In this document: positions 1 to 8,917 of the stretch, piece by piece | Position numbering within the stretch: position 1 is the first letter of the stretch | How the letters are laid out: every line of letters starts with the position of its first letter | Program-made: the position numbers and the translations under genes | The notes under the pieces: generated by a model | What the model was told of the DNA's origin: nothing | The model's database searches: none | Seen by the model: the letters and a program-made list of their open reading frames with translations, nothing else | From: JADKAV01 sp037045455 | GTDB taxonomy: Bacteria; Actinomycetota; Actinomycetes; S36-B12; UBA10799 | Direction: 5' to 3' | Length of the DNA: 64,000 nucleotides | Assembly: GCA_037045455.1 (NCBI GenBank) | Contig: JBAOIN010000009.1 | Coordinates: forward strand, 186,001-250,000

Positions 1-859
1 CGACATCGTGCGCAACCCGGTGGAGATCGTGCAGGAGACGCTGGCGGTGACGCTGTATCCCAAGCGCTTCATCGAGTTCAGCGCCGACGCGGTCGGCACC
101 GGATTCGAAGCCACCAAGAACGCCGTCGAGCTGGTGCTGGCTCCGCGGCCGGGCAAGACGATCCTGCACGGCAAGGTGTCCGGCGAGAAGAAGGTCGACT
201 GGATCGAACCGATTCCCTTGCAGCCCATCAAGGACATTGGCGATGCTCTCGACGCCACCATCAACGACGTGCTGCTGGCGGTACTGACGAACACCCTGCG
301 CAAGTACCTCGAGGAGAAGGATGCGCTCACCGTCGACGACCTGTTCACGTCGATGCCGGTGAGCCTGCGCCGGCCTGATGCGGACCTGCCGCGGACGTTG
401 GGCAACCGCTTCGGGATCGTTCCGGTGTTGCTGCCGGTCGGGATCGAGGACCCGATCGAACAGGTGCAGGAGATCAAGCGGCGCATCGACGACATCAAGC
501 ACTCGCAGATGCCGATCGTCTCGTTCGGGCTCATCTCCGCCTTGTCGCTGACCACCGCCGACGTCGAGAAGCTCATCCAGAACGTGACCCAGGACCATTC
601 GATCGGAGTGACGACCAACGTCCCCGGGCCCCGTCATGAGATCTGGATGGCCGGCGGCAAGGTGCTCGGCTCCTGGGGTATGGGCGGGTTGAGCGGTGAC
701 ATGAACCTGTCGTTCGGGATCTACACCCTCAACGGCGAACTCAACTTCTCCGTGCACTCCGACACCGGCATCACCGCCGACCCGGAACGGATCCTGGACT
801 TCTTCATGGAATCGATCGAGGAGTTGGAGGCAGAGGTGGGCTATGCCGACGTGGAGTGA
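1..859 (+). CDS. WS/DGAT-type acyltransferase, C-terminal part (5' end outside window)
   Basis: This is the C-terminal part of a wax ester synthase/acyl-CoA:diacylglycerol acyltransferase, the family that makes storage wax esters and triacylglycerol at the membrane. The open frame runs in from the left edge, so no start is assigned and the catalytic HHxxxDG motif would lie upstream. The family's second signature, NDVLLAVLTNTLRKYL, is present (around 246-300), followed by the usual C-terminal domain ending in LEAEVGYADVE. The stop overlaps the next start by 17 bases, which suggests co-translation. Family call is confident; substrate is unknown. Confidence 0.88.
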   Translation, partial: DIVRNPVEIVQETLAVTLYPKRFIEFSADAVGTGFEATKNAVELVLAPRPGKTILHGKVSGEKKVDWIEPIPLQPIKDIGDALDATINDVLLAVLTNTLRKYLEEKDALTVDDLFTSMPVSLRRPDADLPRTLGNRFGIVPVLLPVGIEDPIEQVQEIKRRIDDIKHSQMPIVSFGLISALSLTTADVEKLIQNVTQDHSIGVTTNVPGPRHEIWMAGGKVLGSWGMGGLSGDMNLSFGIYTLNGELNFSVHSDTGITADPERILDFFMESIEELEAEVGYADVE

Positions 860-1298
860 TTTCGCGACAGCAGATCCCGCCCTGGCCGCGGAAGTCCGCG
901 CGGCGTTCGCCCTCGGGAAGCACTGCACGATGGCCACAGTGCGAGCCGACGGCGGACCACGCATCAGCGGCACGGAGGTCGAGTTCGACGACGGCTGCAT
1001 CTACATCGGCAGTGGCGAGCACGCGCGCAAGACCGCGGACCTGCTGCGTGACCCGCGGGTGGCCATCCACAGTCAGGGCCGGGATCCGGATGCCGACGAC
1101 GAGTGGGTCGGCGAGGCGAAGTTCACGGGCGTCGCGGTGGAGGCACCGACGCCTGAGCACTACCCACCGGGTGGCCGGCGCTTCCGTATCGATCTGCAGT
1201 CGGTGGTGTTCACCGACACCACCAACGAGCACCCGCCGCGGTTGCGCGTCCGGCTGTGGCAACCGGGACGGGAAACGCGGGAGATGTTCGTCGCTTAG
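843..1298 (+). CDS. Pyridoxamine 5'-phosphate oxidase-like (PPOX) flavoprotein
   Basis: A 151-residue single-domain protein of the split-barrel PPOX family, which binds FMN or F420 and reduces or oxidises small molecules. Typical elements are the early strand pair GKHCTMATVRADGGPRISGT (residues 26-45), then DDGCIYIGSG and the mid-protein DPRVAIHSQG. The start lies inside the end of the acyltransferase gene (17-base overlap). Its stop overlaps by four bases the stop of the convergent dehalogenase gene. Whether the cofactor is FMN or F420 cannot be decided from the sequence, and the substrate is unknown. Confidence 0.82.
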   Translation: MPTWSDFATADPALAAEVRAAFALGKHCTMATVRADGGPRISGTEVEFDDGCIYIGSGEHARKTADLLRDPRVAIHSQGRDPDADDEWVGEAKFTGVAVEAPTPEHYPPGGRRFRIDLQSVVFTDTTNEHPPRLRVRLWQPGRETREMFVA

Positions 1299-2176
1299 CC
1301 GCCCATCTGAATTCCCCAGGCCGCCAACGCCGCCCGCGCGATCGGCTCACCTTGCTCCTGCACGAAGTGGCCGGCGTCGGTCAGCATGGGCTCCGAGCAG
1401 CCCCTGATGAGTTGCCGCATCCGCTCCATGACGGGCACGCCCAGCACCGGGTCGTTCGTGCCGATCGCCATGAAAGCCTGGCCGTCGAACTCGGTCGCCC
1501 ACCAGGCGGCTGCCGCCCGGGAGACCTCCACGCCAGGCGCGTCCTCGCTCGTCGGCACCAACGCCGGGAAGCGGCGCGCCCCAGCCATGTAGCGCGGATC
1601 CGGGAAGGGCGCCTGGTAGGCCGCAATCTCGGCCTCGGTGAGCCCGGGCTCCGAGCGCCGCATCAGCTCGCCGACGTTGAACTCCGGGTTGTGCGCCACG
1701 TAGTCGCGCCACGCGATGAAACCGTCGGTGGGCTTGGTGCCGACGCCTAGCCCAGTGTTCATGATGAGCAACCGCTGGACCAGATCCGGATGAGTCACCG
1801 GCAGCGTCAAGCCGAGCAGCCCTCCCCAGTCCTGCACCACCAGCGTCACCCGCTCGAGTTCCAGTGCGTCCACGAACCGCAGCATCGAGGCGTAGTGGAA
1901 GTCCCAGGTGTAGTCGGAGTCGGCGGCGGGCTTGTCGCTGCGGCCGAAGCCGAACCAGTCGGGCGCGAGAACCCGCATGCCAGCCTCGAGGAAAACCGGA
2001 ATCATCTTGCGGTACAGATAGCTCCACGTCGGCTCGCCGTGCAGGCACAACACGACCTCGCCCTCGCCCTCGTCGAGGTAGGCCATCCGCAGGCTGTCCT
2101 GGTCCAGGTACTTCGGCTGCCAGGGGAAGCCGGGCAGGTCATCGAAGCGGTCGTCGGGCGTGCGCAGGATGTCCAT
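1295..2176 (-). CDS. Haloalkane dehalogenase (HLD-I, DhlA-like)
   Basis: A 293-residue alpha/beta-hydrolase that resembles Xanthobacter DhlA, which cleaves the carbon-halogen bond to an alcohol and halide. Visible features are the oxyanion segment HGEPTWSYLYR, the nucleophile elbow VVQDWGG (Asp about 116, followed by the halide-binding Trp), a later acid in GTNDPVLG, and the catalytic His in DAGHFVQEQ. The start was placed at the ATG giving MDILRTPDDRF because this matches the DhlA N-terminus and a GAGACT hexamer lies six bases upstream. The frame extends to 2230 but no ribosome-binding site supports that start. Real substrate unknown. Confidence 0.87.
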   Translation of the reverse strand: MDILRTPDDRFDDLPGFPWQPKYLDQDSLRMAYLDEGEGEVVLCLHGEPTWSYLYRKMIPVFLEAGMRVLAPDWFGFGRSDKPAADSDYTWDFHYASMLRFVDALELERVTLVVQDWGGLLGLTLPVTHPDLVQRLLIMNTGLGVGTKPTDGFIAWRDYVAHNPEFNVGELMRRSEPGLTEAEIAAYQAPFPDPRYMAGARRFPALVPTSEDAPGVEVSRAAAAWWATEFDGQAFMAIGTNDPVLGVPVMERMRQLIRGCSEPMLTDAGHFVQEQGEPIARAALAAWGIQMGG

Positions 2177-2182
2177 AGCAGC

Positions 2183-2188
2183 AGTCTC
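2183..2188 (-). promoter_or_regulatory. -10-like hexamer GAGACT, leaderless start at 2176
   Basis: The hexamer ends exactly six bases before the dehalogenase ATG, the spacing seen throughout this window for leaderless genes. First base departs from TANNNT. Confidence 0.5.
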
Positions 2189-2380
2189 GCCGGAATCCTG
2201 GTCGAATTCGACATAGTCAACCAACATCACCCACTGGCAGCATCACGGAGAGGGACGTGCACTGGAAGGTTGCATGATCGCGACCGCCACCCACCCCGCG
2301 CCGTACAAACGCGAGCTCAGGTCACCTTGGGAGTTCACGTTCGCCTGTGCCGCGCGATTGCGACCTCGATCAAGCCTTGA

Positions 2381-2386
2381 GACGGT
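2381..2386 (+). promoter_or_regulatory. -10-like hexamer GACGGT, leaderless start at 2393
   Basis: GACGGT followed by six bases and a GTG start. The remainder of the 216-base spacer 2177-2392 shows no other gene or repeat that I can see. Confidence 0.45.
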
Positions 2387-2392
2387 GAAGAC

Positions 2393-3280
2393 GTGCTGCA
2401 AACCGCCTTGTCCCCCTTGGCCGGCCAGGTGAGGCACGTGCTGAGCGGGCGCACTGACGGTGCCAGCGACGTGGCGCGGGCGATCGCGAACCCGCAGGGT
2501 GCGCCGGGCTGGTTCACCCCCGCCGATCCCATCTGGACCGTGCACGGTTCGGTGGCGACGTTCGTCGGCGGTATCCGCTCGCTGTTCTTGCAGGCGTTGC
2601 ATCCGCTGGCCCTGGCGGGCGTCGACCAGCACTCGACCTACCGGGAGGACCCGTTCGGCCGGCTGCAGCGGACCGGAGCGTTCATCGCGGCCACCACGTT
2701 CGGTTCCGAGCAGCTCGCCGAACAGACCATCCGCGCCGTGCGCTCGATGCACCAGCACGTCCAGGGAGTGGCGCAGGACGGCCGCTACTACTCCGCGCAA
2801 GACCCGGAGTTGCTGCTTTGGGTGCACCTCGCACTGACCGACTCGATGCTGCGTGCCTATCTCGACTTCGGCCACGATGGCCCGGTCGATGCCGACGGCT
2901 ATGTGGCGAACATGGCGGTCGTCGCTGAGGCGATGGGTGTGGAAGAGCCGCCACGCAGCAGGGCGGAACTCGCGGCCCAGCTCGATGCCTTCCGTCCGGA
3001 GCTCGTGGTGGACGACGTGGTCCGGCGCACGCACGGCTTCATCCGCAATGCCCCTTTGCCACTCGGCCTCAAACCCGGATACGCGATCCTGGCCCGCGCC
3101 GCGTGGGACTCACTGCCGCCGTGGGCCCTGGCGATGCTGGGCTCGAGCCCGCGAACGACCGCGGTGGATCGTGCATTGGCCGACGCTAGTCTGCGGATTC
3201 TGCGTTTCGCTTTGGTTGCATCTCCGGCTCGGCTGGCGGGCGAGGAGCGCATCCGGTCTGAGCCTGTTCTGGACGGTTAG
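2393..3280 (+). CDS. Oxygenase MpaB family protein (DUF2236)
   Basis: A 295-residue all-helical protein of the MpaB/latex-clearing-protein family, whose characterised members are heme-b oxygenases. The family pattern is visible as REDPFGRLQRTGAFIAATTF (residues about 83-102), followed by the His-bearing segment SMHQHVQG and LLWVHLALTDSMLRAY (about 141-156). GTG start chosen because a GACGGT hexamer lies six bases upstream. The gene converges on the NmrA-like gene and a 14-bp-stem palindrome separates them. Physiological substrate is unknown; oxidation of an apolar lipid-like compound is only a guess from the neighbours. Confidence 0.8.
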   Translation: MLQTALSPLAGQVRHVLSGRTDGASDVARAIANPQGAPGWFTPADPIWTVHGSVATFVGGIRSLFLQALHPLALAGVDQHSTYREDPFGRLQRTGAFIAATTFGSEQLAEQTIRAVRSMHQHVQGVAQDGRYYSAQDPELLLWVHLALTDSMLRAYLDFGHDGPVDADGYVANMAVVAEAMGVEEPPRSRAELAAQLDAFRPELVVDDVVRRTHGFIRNAPLPLGLKPGYAILARAAWDSLPPWALAMLGSSPRTTAVDRALADASLRILRFALVASPARLAGEERIRSEPVLDG

Positions 3281-3317
3281 TTCACTTCTGGCCGCTAGGG
3301 AAACGGCCAGAAGCGAA
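3281..3317. terminator. Bidirectional hairpin between convergent genes
   Basis: TTCACTTCTGGCCG (3281-3294) pairs with CGGCCAGAAGCGAA (3304-3317), 13 of 14 positions, with a nine-base loop. It fills nearly the whole gap between two convergent genes. No T-tract follows, so termination is inferred from position. Confidence 0.6.
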
Positions 3318-3327
3318 CATTCCGCCC

Positions 3328-4128
3328 TCAACGCAGGATGCGCCCGCGATAGCGCGCCCTGACGAGCTTCGCAGCCGCCTTCTGCGCCAAACCGGGCTTC
3401 GCATAGTCATCGGCGTGCTTCTCGAACCATTGCGCGACGGACATCGGCGGCTGACCGGTGAGTCGCGCAACCGTGTCCGTCACAATGTCCGCCCGGCCGT
3501 CGCGCCACGCCCGCAGTTCCCGCATCACCAAGCGCTCGACGCGATCCGGGTCCTGCCCACCGTGCTGGACCATCAACTGGGCGAGTTCATCGTCACCGAG
3601 GTCGATGTAGTCCAAGTCGCGGCCCAGCACTTCCCCGAGTACAGCCACGACCTCGGGCATGGTCAGCGCCTCGGCCCCGCTGCACACGTACTCCCGGCCC
3701 TCGTGTCCCGAACCCTCGACAATCGCCGCCAGCACCCGCACGATGTCGGAGGCCGCGACGAAGCCCACGGGCTGCTGCCCGGAGATCCCGAAGACAACGC
3801 CGGCCATGTGCACCTGCGGCGGCAGGGCGGCGAAGGCGAAGTCCATCATGGCCACCGGTTGCACGAAGGTCCACGGCAAATCGGAAGCGCGGATGTGAGC
3901 CATGACCTCTTGGTGCTGGGGGTCGAGCTCGTTCGCAATGAACACCAGGTGGCAGTCCAGCGATTCGGCAAGCGCAATAGCCCGCTCAGCGGCGTGCTCG
4001 GCTTCCGGCATCGTGAGCAATGCATGGCTGGCGGCATCCGGTTGCGCGGTCAGATGGACGCCCTTCTCGGACAGCGACTCTATGAGCTTGGCGACGAAGT
4101 CATCGTCGGGATTGGAGACGAACAGCAT
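3328..4128 (-). CDS. NmrA-like NAD(P)-binding protein (atypical SDR)
   Basis: A 266-residue protein resembling NmrA-type atypical short-chain dehydrogenases. It has FVQPVAMMDFAF, the region that normally follows the active-site segment, VGFVAASDIVRVLAAIVEG, and YVCSGAEALTMPEVVAVLGE, which is typical of the C-terminal half. The N-terminus begins MLFVSNPDDDF and lacks the GxxGxxG loop that normally binds the cofactor. The start at 4128 is one base after the MFS stop, so the two genes form an operon; longer starts would overlap the MFS gene. Activity uncertain. Confidence 0.68.
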   Translation of the reverse strand: MLFVSNPDDDFVAKLIESLSEKGVHLTAQPDAASHALLTMPEAEHAAERAIALAESLDCHLVFIANELDPQHQEVMAHIRASDLPWTFVQPVAMMDFAFAALPPQVHMAGVVFGISGQQPVGFVAASDIVRVLAAIVEGSGHEGREYVCSGAEALTMPEVVAVLGEVLGRDLDYIDLGDDELAQLMVQHGGQDPDRVERLVMRELRAWRDGRADIVTDTVARLTGQPPMSVAQWFEKHADDYAKPGLAQKAAAKLVRARYRGRILR

Positions 4129-4129
4129 G

Positions 4130-5377
4130 TCAGGGCACGCTTCGGATGAAGCGGACCAAGATGCCGGCCGCGACCATGACAACAGCGGTCGCGCCGAACA
4201 ACGCCGGATAGCCCAGCAGCGTCACCAGCGGCGCCGCCAGCACCGGGGCGAGGATCTGCGGCATGGTGTTCGCGATGTTGATGACGCCGAGGTCCCGTGC
4301 ACGGTCCTCGGCCGCCGGCAGCACCTGCGTGATGAGGGCCTGGTCAACCGCGAGATAGACCCCGTAACCGGTTCCCAGCAGGAAGGCGCCCAGGCACGCG
4401 GCGCCGAAGTTCGGCACCAGGGCCAGAATCAGCACCGACAGCCCCATGACGATGGATGCCACGATCACGTAGATCTTGCGCTTGCCGGACTTGTCCGACA
4501 GCCGGCCACCGATCACTGCGGTCACGATCGTGCCCAGGCCGTACAGACCGATCAGCGTCGTCTGGCCCTGCTCGGGCTGCGGGTAATTCAGGAAGTCCTT
4601 CAGATAGAAGAGCAAGTAGATCGTCGCCAGGGACGTTCCCAGCCATACCAGGAACCGGGTGATCCATGCCCACGCGAAGTCCGGGTACAGCCGTGGGCTC
4701 ACCCAGAACCCGGACCAGAACCGACCCCAATGGAACGGCGGGATCACCTGTCTCGGAAGCCGGGCGTCGGGGATGAACACCACCATCGGGATCAGCATCA
4801 CGAGCATTACCCCGGCGACCAGCCATGTGCCCTGCTGCAGATCCGGCACGACGTAGGAAACCAGCGCGACGCCGATCACGACCCCGAGCACCTGTGCCAG
4901 ACCGACGAATCCCGAGACCAATCCGCGCTGGTCCACCGGGACCTGGTCAGGGATGTAGGCGGTCATCGCGGAGAACGCCACGTTGGCGGCGGCGAGCACG
5001 AGGAACCAGAGGATGGCCAGGCCGAGGATGCTCTCTTGGTAGGACATCACCACCATCAACGTGGCGGCTCCTAGAGCACCCGCAACGATCCACGGCCGGC
5101 GGCGACCGAATCGCGACACGGTCCGGTCCGAGAACGCTCCGGCCAGCGGGTTGAAAACCATGGCGGCCACTGCCCCCAGCCCACTCACCCAGGCCAAAGC
5201 GGCTTCCTTGCCCGGGCCGCCGGTGATGGCATCGGTGTAACGCGGCAGGAGGTTGTTCAACGGGGTGATCAGCACCATCAGGATGCCGATGTTGGCCAGT
5301 GTGATGCTGACGAGGAAGACCCAGTTGACCTTCGCGGTGGGTTCCTTGAGAGCCGCGACCGTGCTCGATGCTGGCAT
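4130..5377 (-). CDS. MFS transporter, GPH/SLC45-like
   Basis: A 415-residue integral membrane protein with about twelve hydrophobic segments. The loop after TM2, AFSDRTVSRFGRRRPWIVAG, is the MFS motif A in the form seen in sugar-proton symporters of the GPH/SLC45 type; a second copy, GGRLSDKSGKRKIYV, marks the start of the second half. The gene is transcribed first of two, followed after one base by the NmrA-like gene. A TAGGGT hexamer six bases before the ATG indicates a leaderless message. Substrate cannot be read from sequence; a sugar or glycoside is plausible given the divergent Gfo/Idh/MocA gene. Confidence 0.82.
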   Translation of the reverse strand: MPASSTVAALKEPTAKVNWVFLVSITLANIGILMVLITPLNNLLPRYTDAITGGPGKEAALAWVSGLGAVAAMVFNPLAGAFSDRTVSRFGRRRPWIVAGALGAATLMVVMSYQESILGLAILWFLVLAAANVAFSAMTAYIPDQVPVDQRGLVSGFVGLAQVLGVVIGVALVSYVVPDLQQGTWLVAGVMLVMLIPMVVFIPDARLPRQVIPPFHWGRFWSGFWVSPRLYPDFAWAWITRFLVWLGTSLATIYLLFYLKDFLNYPQPEQGQTTLIGLYGLGTIVTAVIGGRLSDKSGKRKIYVIVASIVMGLSVLILALVPNFGAACLGAFLLGTGYGVYLAVDQALITQVLPAAEDRARDLGVINIANTMPQILAPVLAAPLVTLLGYPALFGATAVVMVAAGILVRFIRSVP

Positions 5378-5383
5378 GCCGCG

Positions 5384-5389
5384 ACCCTA
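5384..5389 (-). promoter_or_regulatory. -10 hexamer TAGGGT, leaderless start at 5377
   Basis: TAGGGT, six bases, then the MFS ATG. The opposite gene (5436) instead uses a Shine-Dalgarno sequence, AAGGAGG. Confidence 0.55.
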
Positions 5390-5435
5390 GCGCCGACCGG
5401 AGTAACGTCGCCCACAGATTGATCAAGGAGGCGCC

Positions 5436-6512
5436 ATGATCCGCGTGGGAATCATCGGCTGCGGCCGGATCTCCGATCTGCACGCAGCGGCGTACCACCA
5501 CTTCAAGCACGCCACGATTACTGCGATCGCCGACCCGAACGAGGACAATCGCACGACCCGCGGCGAGGCCTGGAACGTGCCGGAGTCGGCGCGGTTCGCC
5601 GATGCCGCAGACCTGCTGGCACGCGACGACGTGGACATGGTCGAGGTGCTGGTACCGCACGACCTGCACGAGCAGATCACGGAGCAAGCTGCGGCCGCGG
5701 GCAAGCACATTGCCCTGCAGAAACCCATGGCGATGGACGTCGCGCAGTGCCAGCGCATCATCGACGCGGCGACCAGCGCCGGGGTGACGCTCAAGGTCTT
5801 CGAGAACTTCGTCTTCTACCCACCGATCCAGCGTGCCCGGGATCTGATCGACGCCGGTGAGATCGGCGACGTGCTGAGCATCCGGCTGAAGTCGGCCGCG
5901 GGCTACTCGACGGAAGGCTGGCAGGTGCCGGCCGAGGCGATGGCCTGGCGGTTCGACGCTGCCCGGGCGGGCGGCGGTCCGCAGGTTTTCGACGACGGGC
6001 ATCACAAGTTCTCGTCCGCGTGGTACCTGCACGGTTTCCCGCAGTCGGTGCACGCCTACATCGGCAGCAGCTTCAACGGGGTGCTGGATTCCCCGTCCGT
6101 GGTCACCTGGCAGTACGCGGACGGCGCGGTCGGTTCGTTCGAGGCCACGTTCTCCCCGGAACTGCGCCTGCACGGCAAGTACTACGGCCAGGATGACCGC
6201 ATCGAGATCACCGGGACGAAAGGGGTCATCTGGGTCACCCGAGGACACGGCCGGATGAGCGACGTCGCCCCGGTTGTGCTCTACAAGGACCAGCGGACCA
6301 CGCACATGGATGACATGGACGCGGACTGGGGGGTCTCGTTCGTTGCGTCCGGGCGCCACTTCGTGCACGCGCTGATGGACGGCACGGATCCGGTCATCAC
6401 CGGCGAGCAGGGCCGGGATCTGTTGGCCTTCTCGCTAGCGGCCCAACGCTCCGCGGCCGAAGGCATCCGGGTCGAGATGGTTCCGGGACCTCCACCAAGC
6501 GCCACTCAGTAA
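5436..6512 (+). CDS. Gfo/Idh/MocA family oxidoreductase
   Basis: A 358-residue NAD(P)-dependent dehydrogenase. The N-terminus IRVGIIGCGRISDLHAAAY carries the Rossmann glycine loop. The usual EKP motif of this family appears as LQKPMAMD (around residue 95), in which the Glu is replaced by Gln. The C-terminal half is the expected beta-sheet substrate domain (GSFEATFSPELRLHGKYYG). A strong AAGGAGG sits eight bases before the ATG. The gene diverges from the MFS carrier across about 58 bases and precedes an aldehyde dehydrogenase, so it may belong to a sugar or polyol route. Substrate unknown. Confidence 0.85.
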   Translation: MIRVGIIGCGRISDLHAAAYHHFKHATITAIADPNEDNRTTRGEAWNVPESARFADAADLLARDDVDMVEVLVPHDLHEQITEQAAAAGKHIALQKPMAMDVAQCQRIIDAATSAGVTLKVFENFVFYPPIQRARDLIDAGEIGDVLSIRLKSAAGYSTEGWQVPAEAMAWRFDAARAGGGPQVFDDGHHKFSSAWYLHGFPQSVHAYIGSSFNGVLDSPSVVTWQYADGAVGSFEATFSPELRLHGKYYGQDDRIEITGTKGVIWVTRGHGRMSDVAPVVLYKDQRTTHMDDMDADWGVSFVASGRHFVHALMDGTDPVITGEQGRDLLAFSLAAQRSAAEGIRVEMVPGPPPSATQ

Positions 6513-6526
6513 CTGATCACTGCGCG

Positions 6527-6532
6527 TACCGT
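6527..6532 (+). promoter_or_regulatory. -10 hexamer TACCGT, leaderless start at 6539
   Basis: TACCGT, six bases, ATG. It decides the aldehyde dehydrogenase start in favour of MATMTETF. Confidence 0.6.
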
Positions 6533-6538
6533 TGCTCC

Positions 6539-8023
6539 ATGGCAACCATGACAGAGACGTTCGAGAGCCACTCCCCCGCCGACGGCCGGGTCATCGCCAC
6601 CTTCCCCGTGATGGCCGCCGACGAGGTCAGGGAAGTGGTCGACCGGGCCCGCATCGCAGCGACCTGGTGGGCAGCTATCGGCTTCGACGAACGCCGTCGC
6701 CGCTTGTCCCGGTTCAAGGGGCTGCTCGCCAAACGCTCCCGCGAACTCGCTGAACTTGTGCATGCCGAGAACGGCAAGCCCACTGACGACGCACTGCTCG
6801 AGATCATCCTGTCGGTCGAGCACACGAACTGGGCGGCACTGCATGCCGAGCGCGTGCTCAAGCGCCGCGCGGTGCGACCGGGTCTGCTCACCCTCAACCA
6901 CGCCGCCCACGTGCAGTACCAGCCGCTGGGCGTCATCGGCATCATCGGCCCCTGGAACTACCCGGTCTTCACCCCGATCGGCTCGATCGTCTACGCACTG
7001 GCCGCTGGCAACGCGGTCGTGTTCAAACCCTCGGAATACACCCCGGCCGTCGGGCAGTGGCTGGTCGACGCCATCGCCGAGGTCGTTCCCGAACAGCCTG
7101 TCGCCCAGCTGATCACCGGCTTCGGCGCGACCGGGCAGGCGTTGTGCGAGTCAGGCGTCGACAAGATCTCGTTCACCGGATCGACGCCCACCGGCAAGCG
7201 GGTGATGGCTGCGTGTGCGGCCAACCTCACCCCCGTGCTGCTGGAGTGCGGCGGCAAGGATGCGGTGCTCGTCGACAAGGACGCCGACCTCGAGAAGGCG
7301 GCGGATGCCGCGGCCTTCGGCGCGTTTAGCAATGCCGGCCAGACCTGTGTCGGTGTCGAGCGGGTGTACGTCCACCAGGACGTGTATGACGAATTCCTCG
7401 GCTTGGTGGCCGAAAAGGCCAGAGCGCTCACGCCTGGCCACGGCCCGGATTCGTCGTACGGACCCATGACGATGCCCAAGCAGATCGACGTGGTCCGCTC
7501 ACACGTCACCGACGCTCTCGCGCGCGGCGGCCGGGCGGTCGTGGGTGGACCTGAGTCGATCGGCGAAGGCGTGGTGGAGCCCATCGTGCTGACCGGCGTG
7601 CCCGAGGACTCGCTGGCGATCATGGAGGAGACGTTCGGCCCCACGCTGGTCGTGAATCCCGTGCGGGACATGGCCGAAGCGGTGGACCGCGCGAACGCCG
7701 CCGACTTCGGGCTGGCGGCCTCGGTCTTCACCCGCAGCCGCACGACCTCGGAGTTGATCGCCTCCCAATTGCGCGTCGGCATGGTCAGCATCAACTCCTG
7801 GGTGATGTACGCAGGGGTTTCGGCCTTGCCGTGGGGCGGCGTGGGCCAGTCGGGTTTCGGCCGCATTCACGGCCCGGACGGGCTCAAGGAGTTCACCCGC
7901 GCCAAGAGCACGGTGCGCGAGCGGTTCGGAATCCCGCTGCAGCTTACGTCGTTCGCTCGGCATCCCAAGACCACCGAAGTGGTCCGCCGGATGACGTCGG
8001 TGATGCACGGCCACGGGCGCTAG
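6539..8023 (+). CDS. Aldehyde dehydrogenase family protein
   Basis: A 494-residue NAD(P)-dependent aldehyde dehydrogenase that oxidises an aldehyde to a carboxylate. Landmarks in order are GIIGPWNYPVF (cofactor pocket, about 139-149), FTGSTPTGKRVM, the general-base segment LLECGGKDAVLV, and the catalytic Cys in NAGQTCVGVERVYV (about 265-278). EETFGPTLVV and PWGGVGQSGFG complete the family pattern. About 45 residues follow the last conserved block and may make a C-terminal tail. Substrate is not determinable; the sequence is nearest in style to succinate-semialdehyde/long-chain types. Confidence 0.9.
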   Translation: MATMTETFESHSPADGRVIATFPVMAADEVREVVDRARIAATWWAAIGFDERRRRLSRFKGLLAKRSRELAELVHAENGKPTDDALLEIILSVEHTNWAALHAERVLKRRAVRPGLLTLNHAAHVQYQPLGVIGIIGPWNYPVFTPIGSIVYALAAGNAVVFKPSEYTPAVGQWLVDAIAEVVPEQPVAQLITGFGATGQALCESGVDKISFTGSTPTGKRVMAACAANLTPVLLECGGKDAVLVDKDADLEKAADAAAFGAFSNAGQTCVGVERVYVHQDVYDEFLGLVAEKARALTPGHGPDSSYGPMTMPKQIDVVRSHVTDALARGGRAVVGGPESIGEGVVEPIVLTGVPEDSLAIMEETFGPTLVVNPVRDMAEAVDRANAADFGLAASVFTRSRTTSELIASQLRVGMVSINSWVMYAGVSALPWGGVGQSGFGRIHGPDGLKEFTRAKSTVRERFGIPLQLTSFARHPKTTEVVRRMTSVMHGHGR

Positions 8024-8043
8024 GGAAGTACTGAGGGCAGCCC

Positions 8044-8811
8044 CTAGCGCAGATCCACCGGCACGTTCCAGACCGCGTCGTCCAGACTCATCCGCAACCA
8101 CGGCTGCTTCTGGTCACCCCATTGCACGGTCGCGACCGCCGGGACGCCGATTCCACTGATCCGAGTCCACGCGAGATTCGTAGTCGCCCACGGCAGCGGT
8201 TCCGGATCGTCAGCGCCCCGCCACCGCAGCGTCTCGAAGCGAGTCAGCAGATGCGTCTGCGGATCGAACCACGCGAGCAGTGGCTGATCGCTGCCCGGCA
8301 CTCGCATCCGCGCACTGACAGCATCGATCTCCTCCCATTGCGCCGTCGCCAGCACCGACGGTAGCCATACATACTCGCCCCACATGCTCAAGTGCGCGGC
8401 AGCGTCGATCTTTGGGCCGCTAGTCACCCGGCCCGGCAAGTCCAGTTCCGCGTGACCGTCGAGGTACCGCTCGTCGCCCCGGGCCACCCGCCGGCCAAGC
8501 GCGGTGATATCCATCTCGTGGCGGTAGCCGCGACCGACCTCGTGGGTGAAGCGCCACCTGCCGGGCACCTGCAGGCGCCCAAGCCGCATTGTGAATCGCC
8601 CGATCGTCACGGCGCTGCGCATCACCGGCAGGTCAGGGGCAACGGTGTGCAGGTACGCCGCAACGGGTTCAGGCAGGTCGGGCATCGGCTGCGGCTCGAA
8701 CGCGGGCCCAGGCTGCGGATTCGGGAACGGTTCGGGCAATTTCGACAAGGCCCGGTGCGCGGCCACCGCAGTGGCAGCAGCGGCGGCACCGGCCGCGATC
8801 CAGCGCTTCAC
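8044..8811 (-). CDS. DUF6544-like membrane-anchored protein
   Basis: A 255-residue protein with an N-terminal hydrophobic segment (about residues 4-24, rich in Ala) that would anchor it or act as an uncleaved signal. The rest is a soluble domain with PEPVAAYLHTV, GRWRFTHEVGRGY and a strongly Trp-rich second half (WGEYVWLPSVL, WATTNLAWTRI). I recognise this as DUF6544-like; no function is known. The GTG start at 8811 is the only one giving the hydrophobic N-terminus. It converges on the aldehyde dehydrogenase with 20 bases between the stops. Confidence 0.7.
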   Translation of the reverse strand: MKRWIAAGAAAAATAVAAHRALSKLPEPFPNPQPGPAFEPQPMPDLPEPVAAYLHTVAPDLPVMRSAVTIGRFTMRLGRLQVPGRWRFTHEVGRGYRHEMDITALGRRVARGDERYLDGHAELDLPGRVTSGPKIDAAAHLSMWGEYVWLPSVLATAQWEEIDAVSARMRVPGSDQPLLAWFDPQTHLLTRFETLRWRGADDPEPLPWATTNLAWTRISGIGVPAVATVQWGDQKQPWLRMSLDDAVWNVPVDLR

Positions 8812-8844
8812 GTTGTTAGCCTCTCATCGCGGCAATCGGCTCGG

Positions 8845-8917
8845 TTTGTCGCGTTGTCGTCGGTAACTTCGGCGTGTCGTGACCACTTCGCGACAGCGAG
8901 GGCAACTTCGCAACAAA
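8845..8917. repeat. Palindromic intergenic repeat A, copy 1
   Basis: About 73 bases beginning TTTGTCGCGTTGTC and ending GGCAACTTCGCAACAAA, with GGCGTGTCG and CGCGACAGCGAGGG inside. The ends are imperfect inverted repeats. Near-identical copies lie at 37539-37608 and 44155-44228, and a diverged one at 46276-46349. Confidence 0.8.

Noticed and set aside
4947..6368. A 473-codon minus-strand frame across the Gfo/Idh/MocA gene
   Set aside because: Antisense to a gene with clear motifs and running into the MFS gene in the wrong frame.
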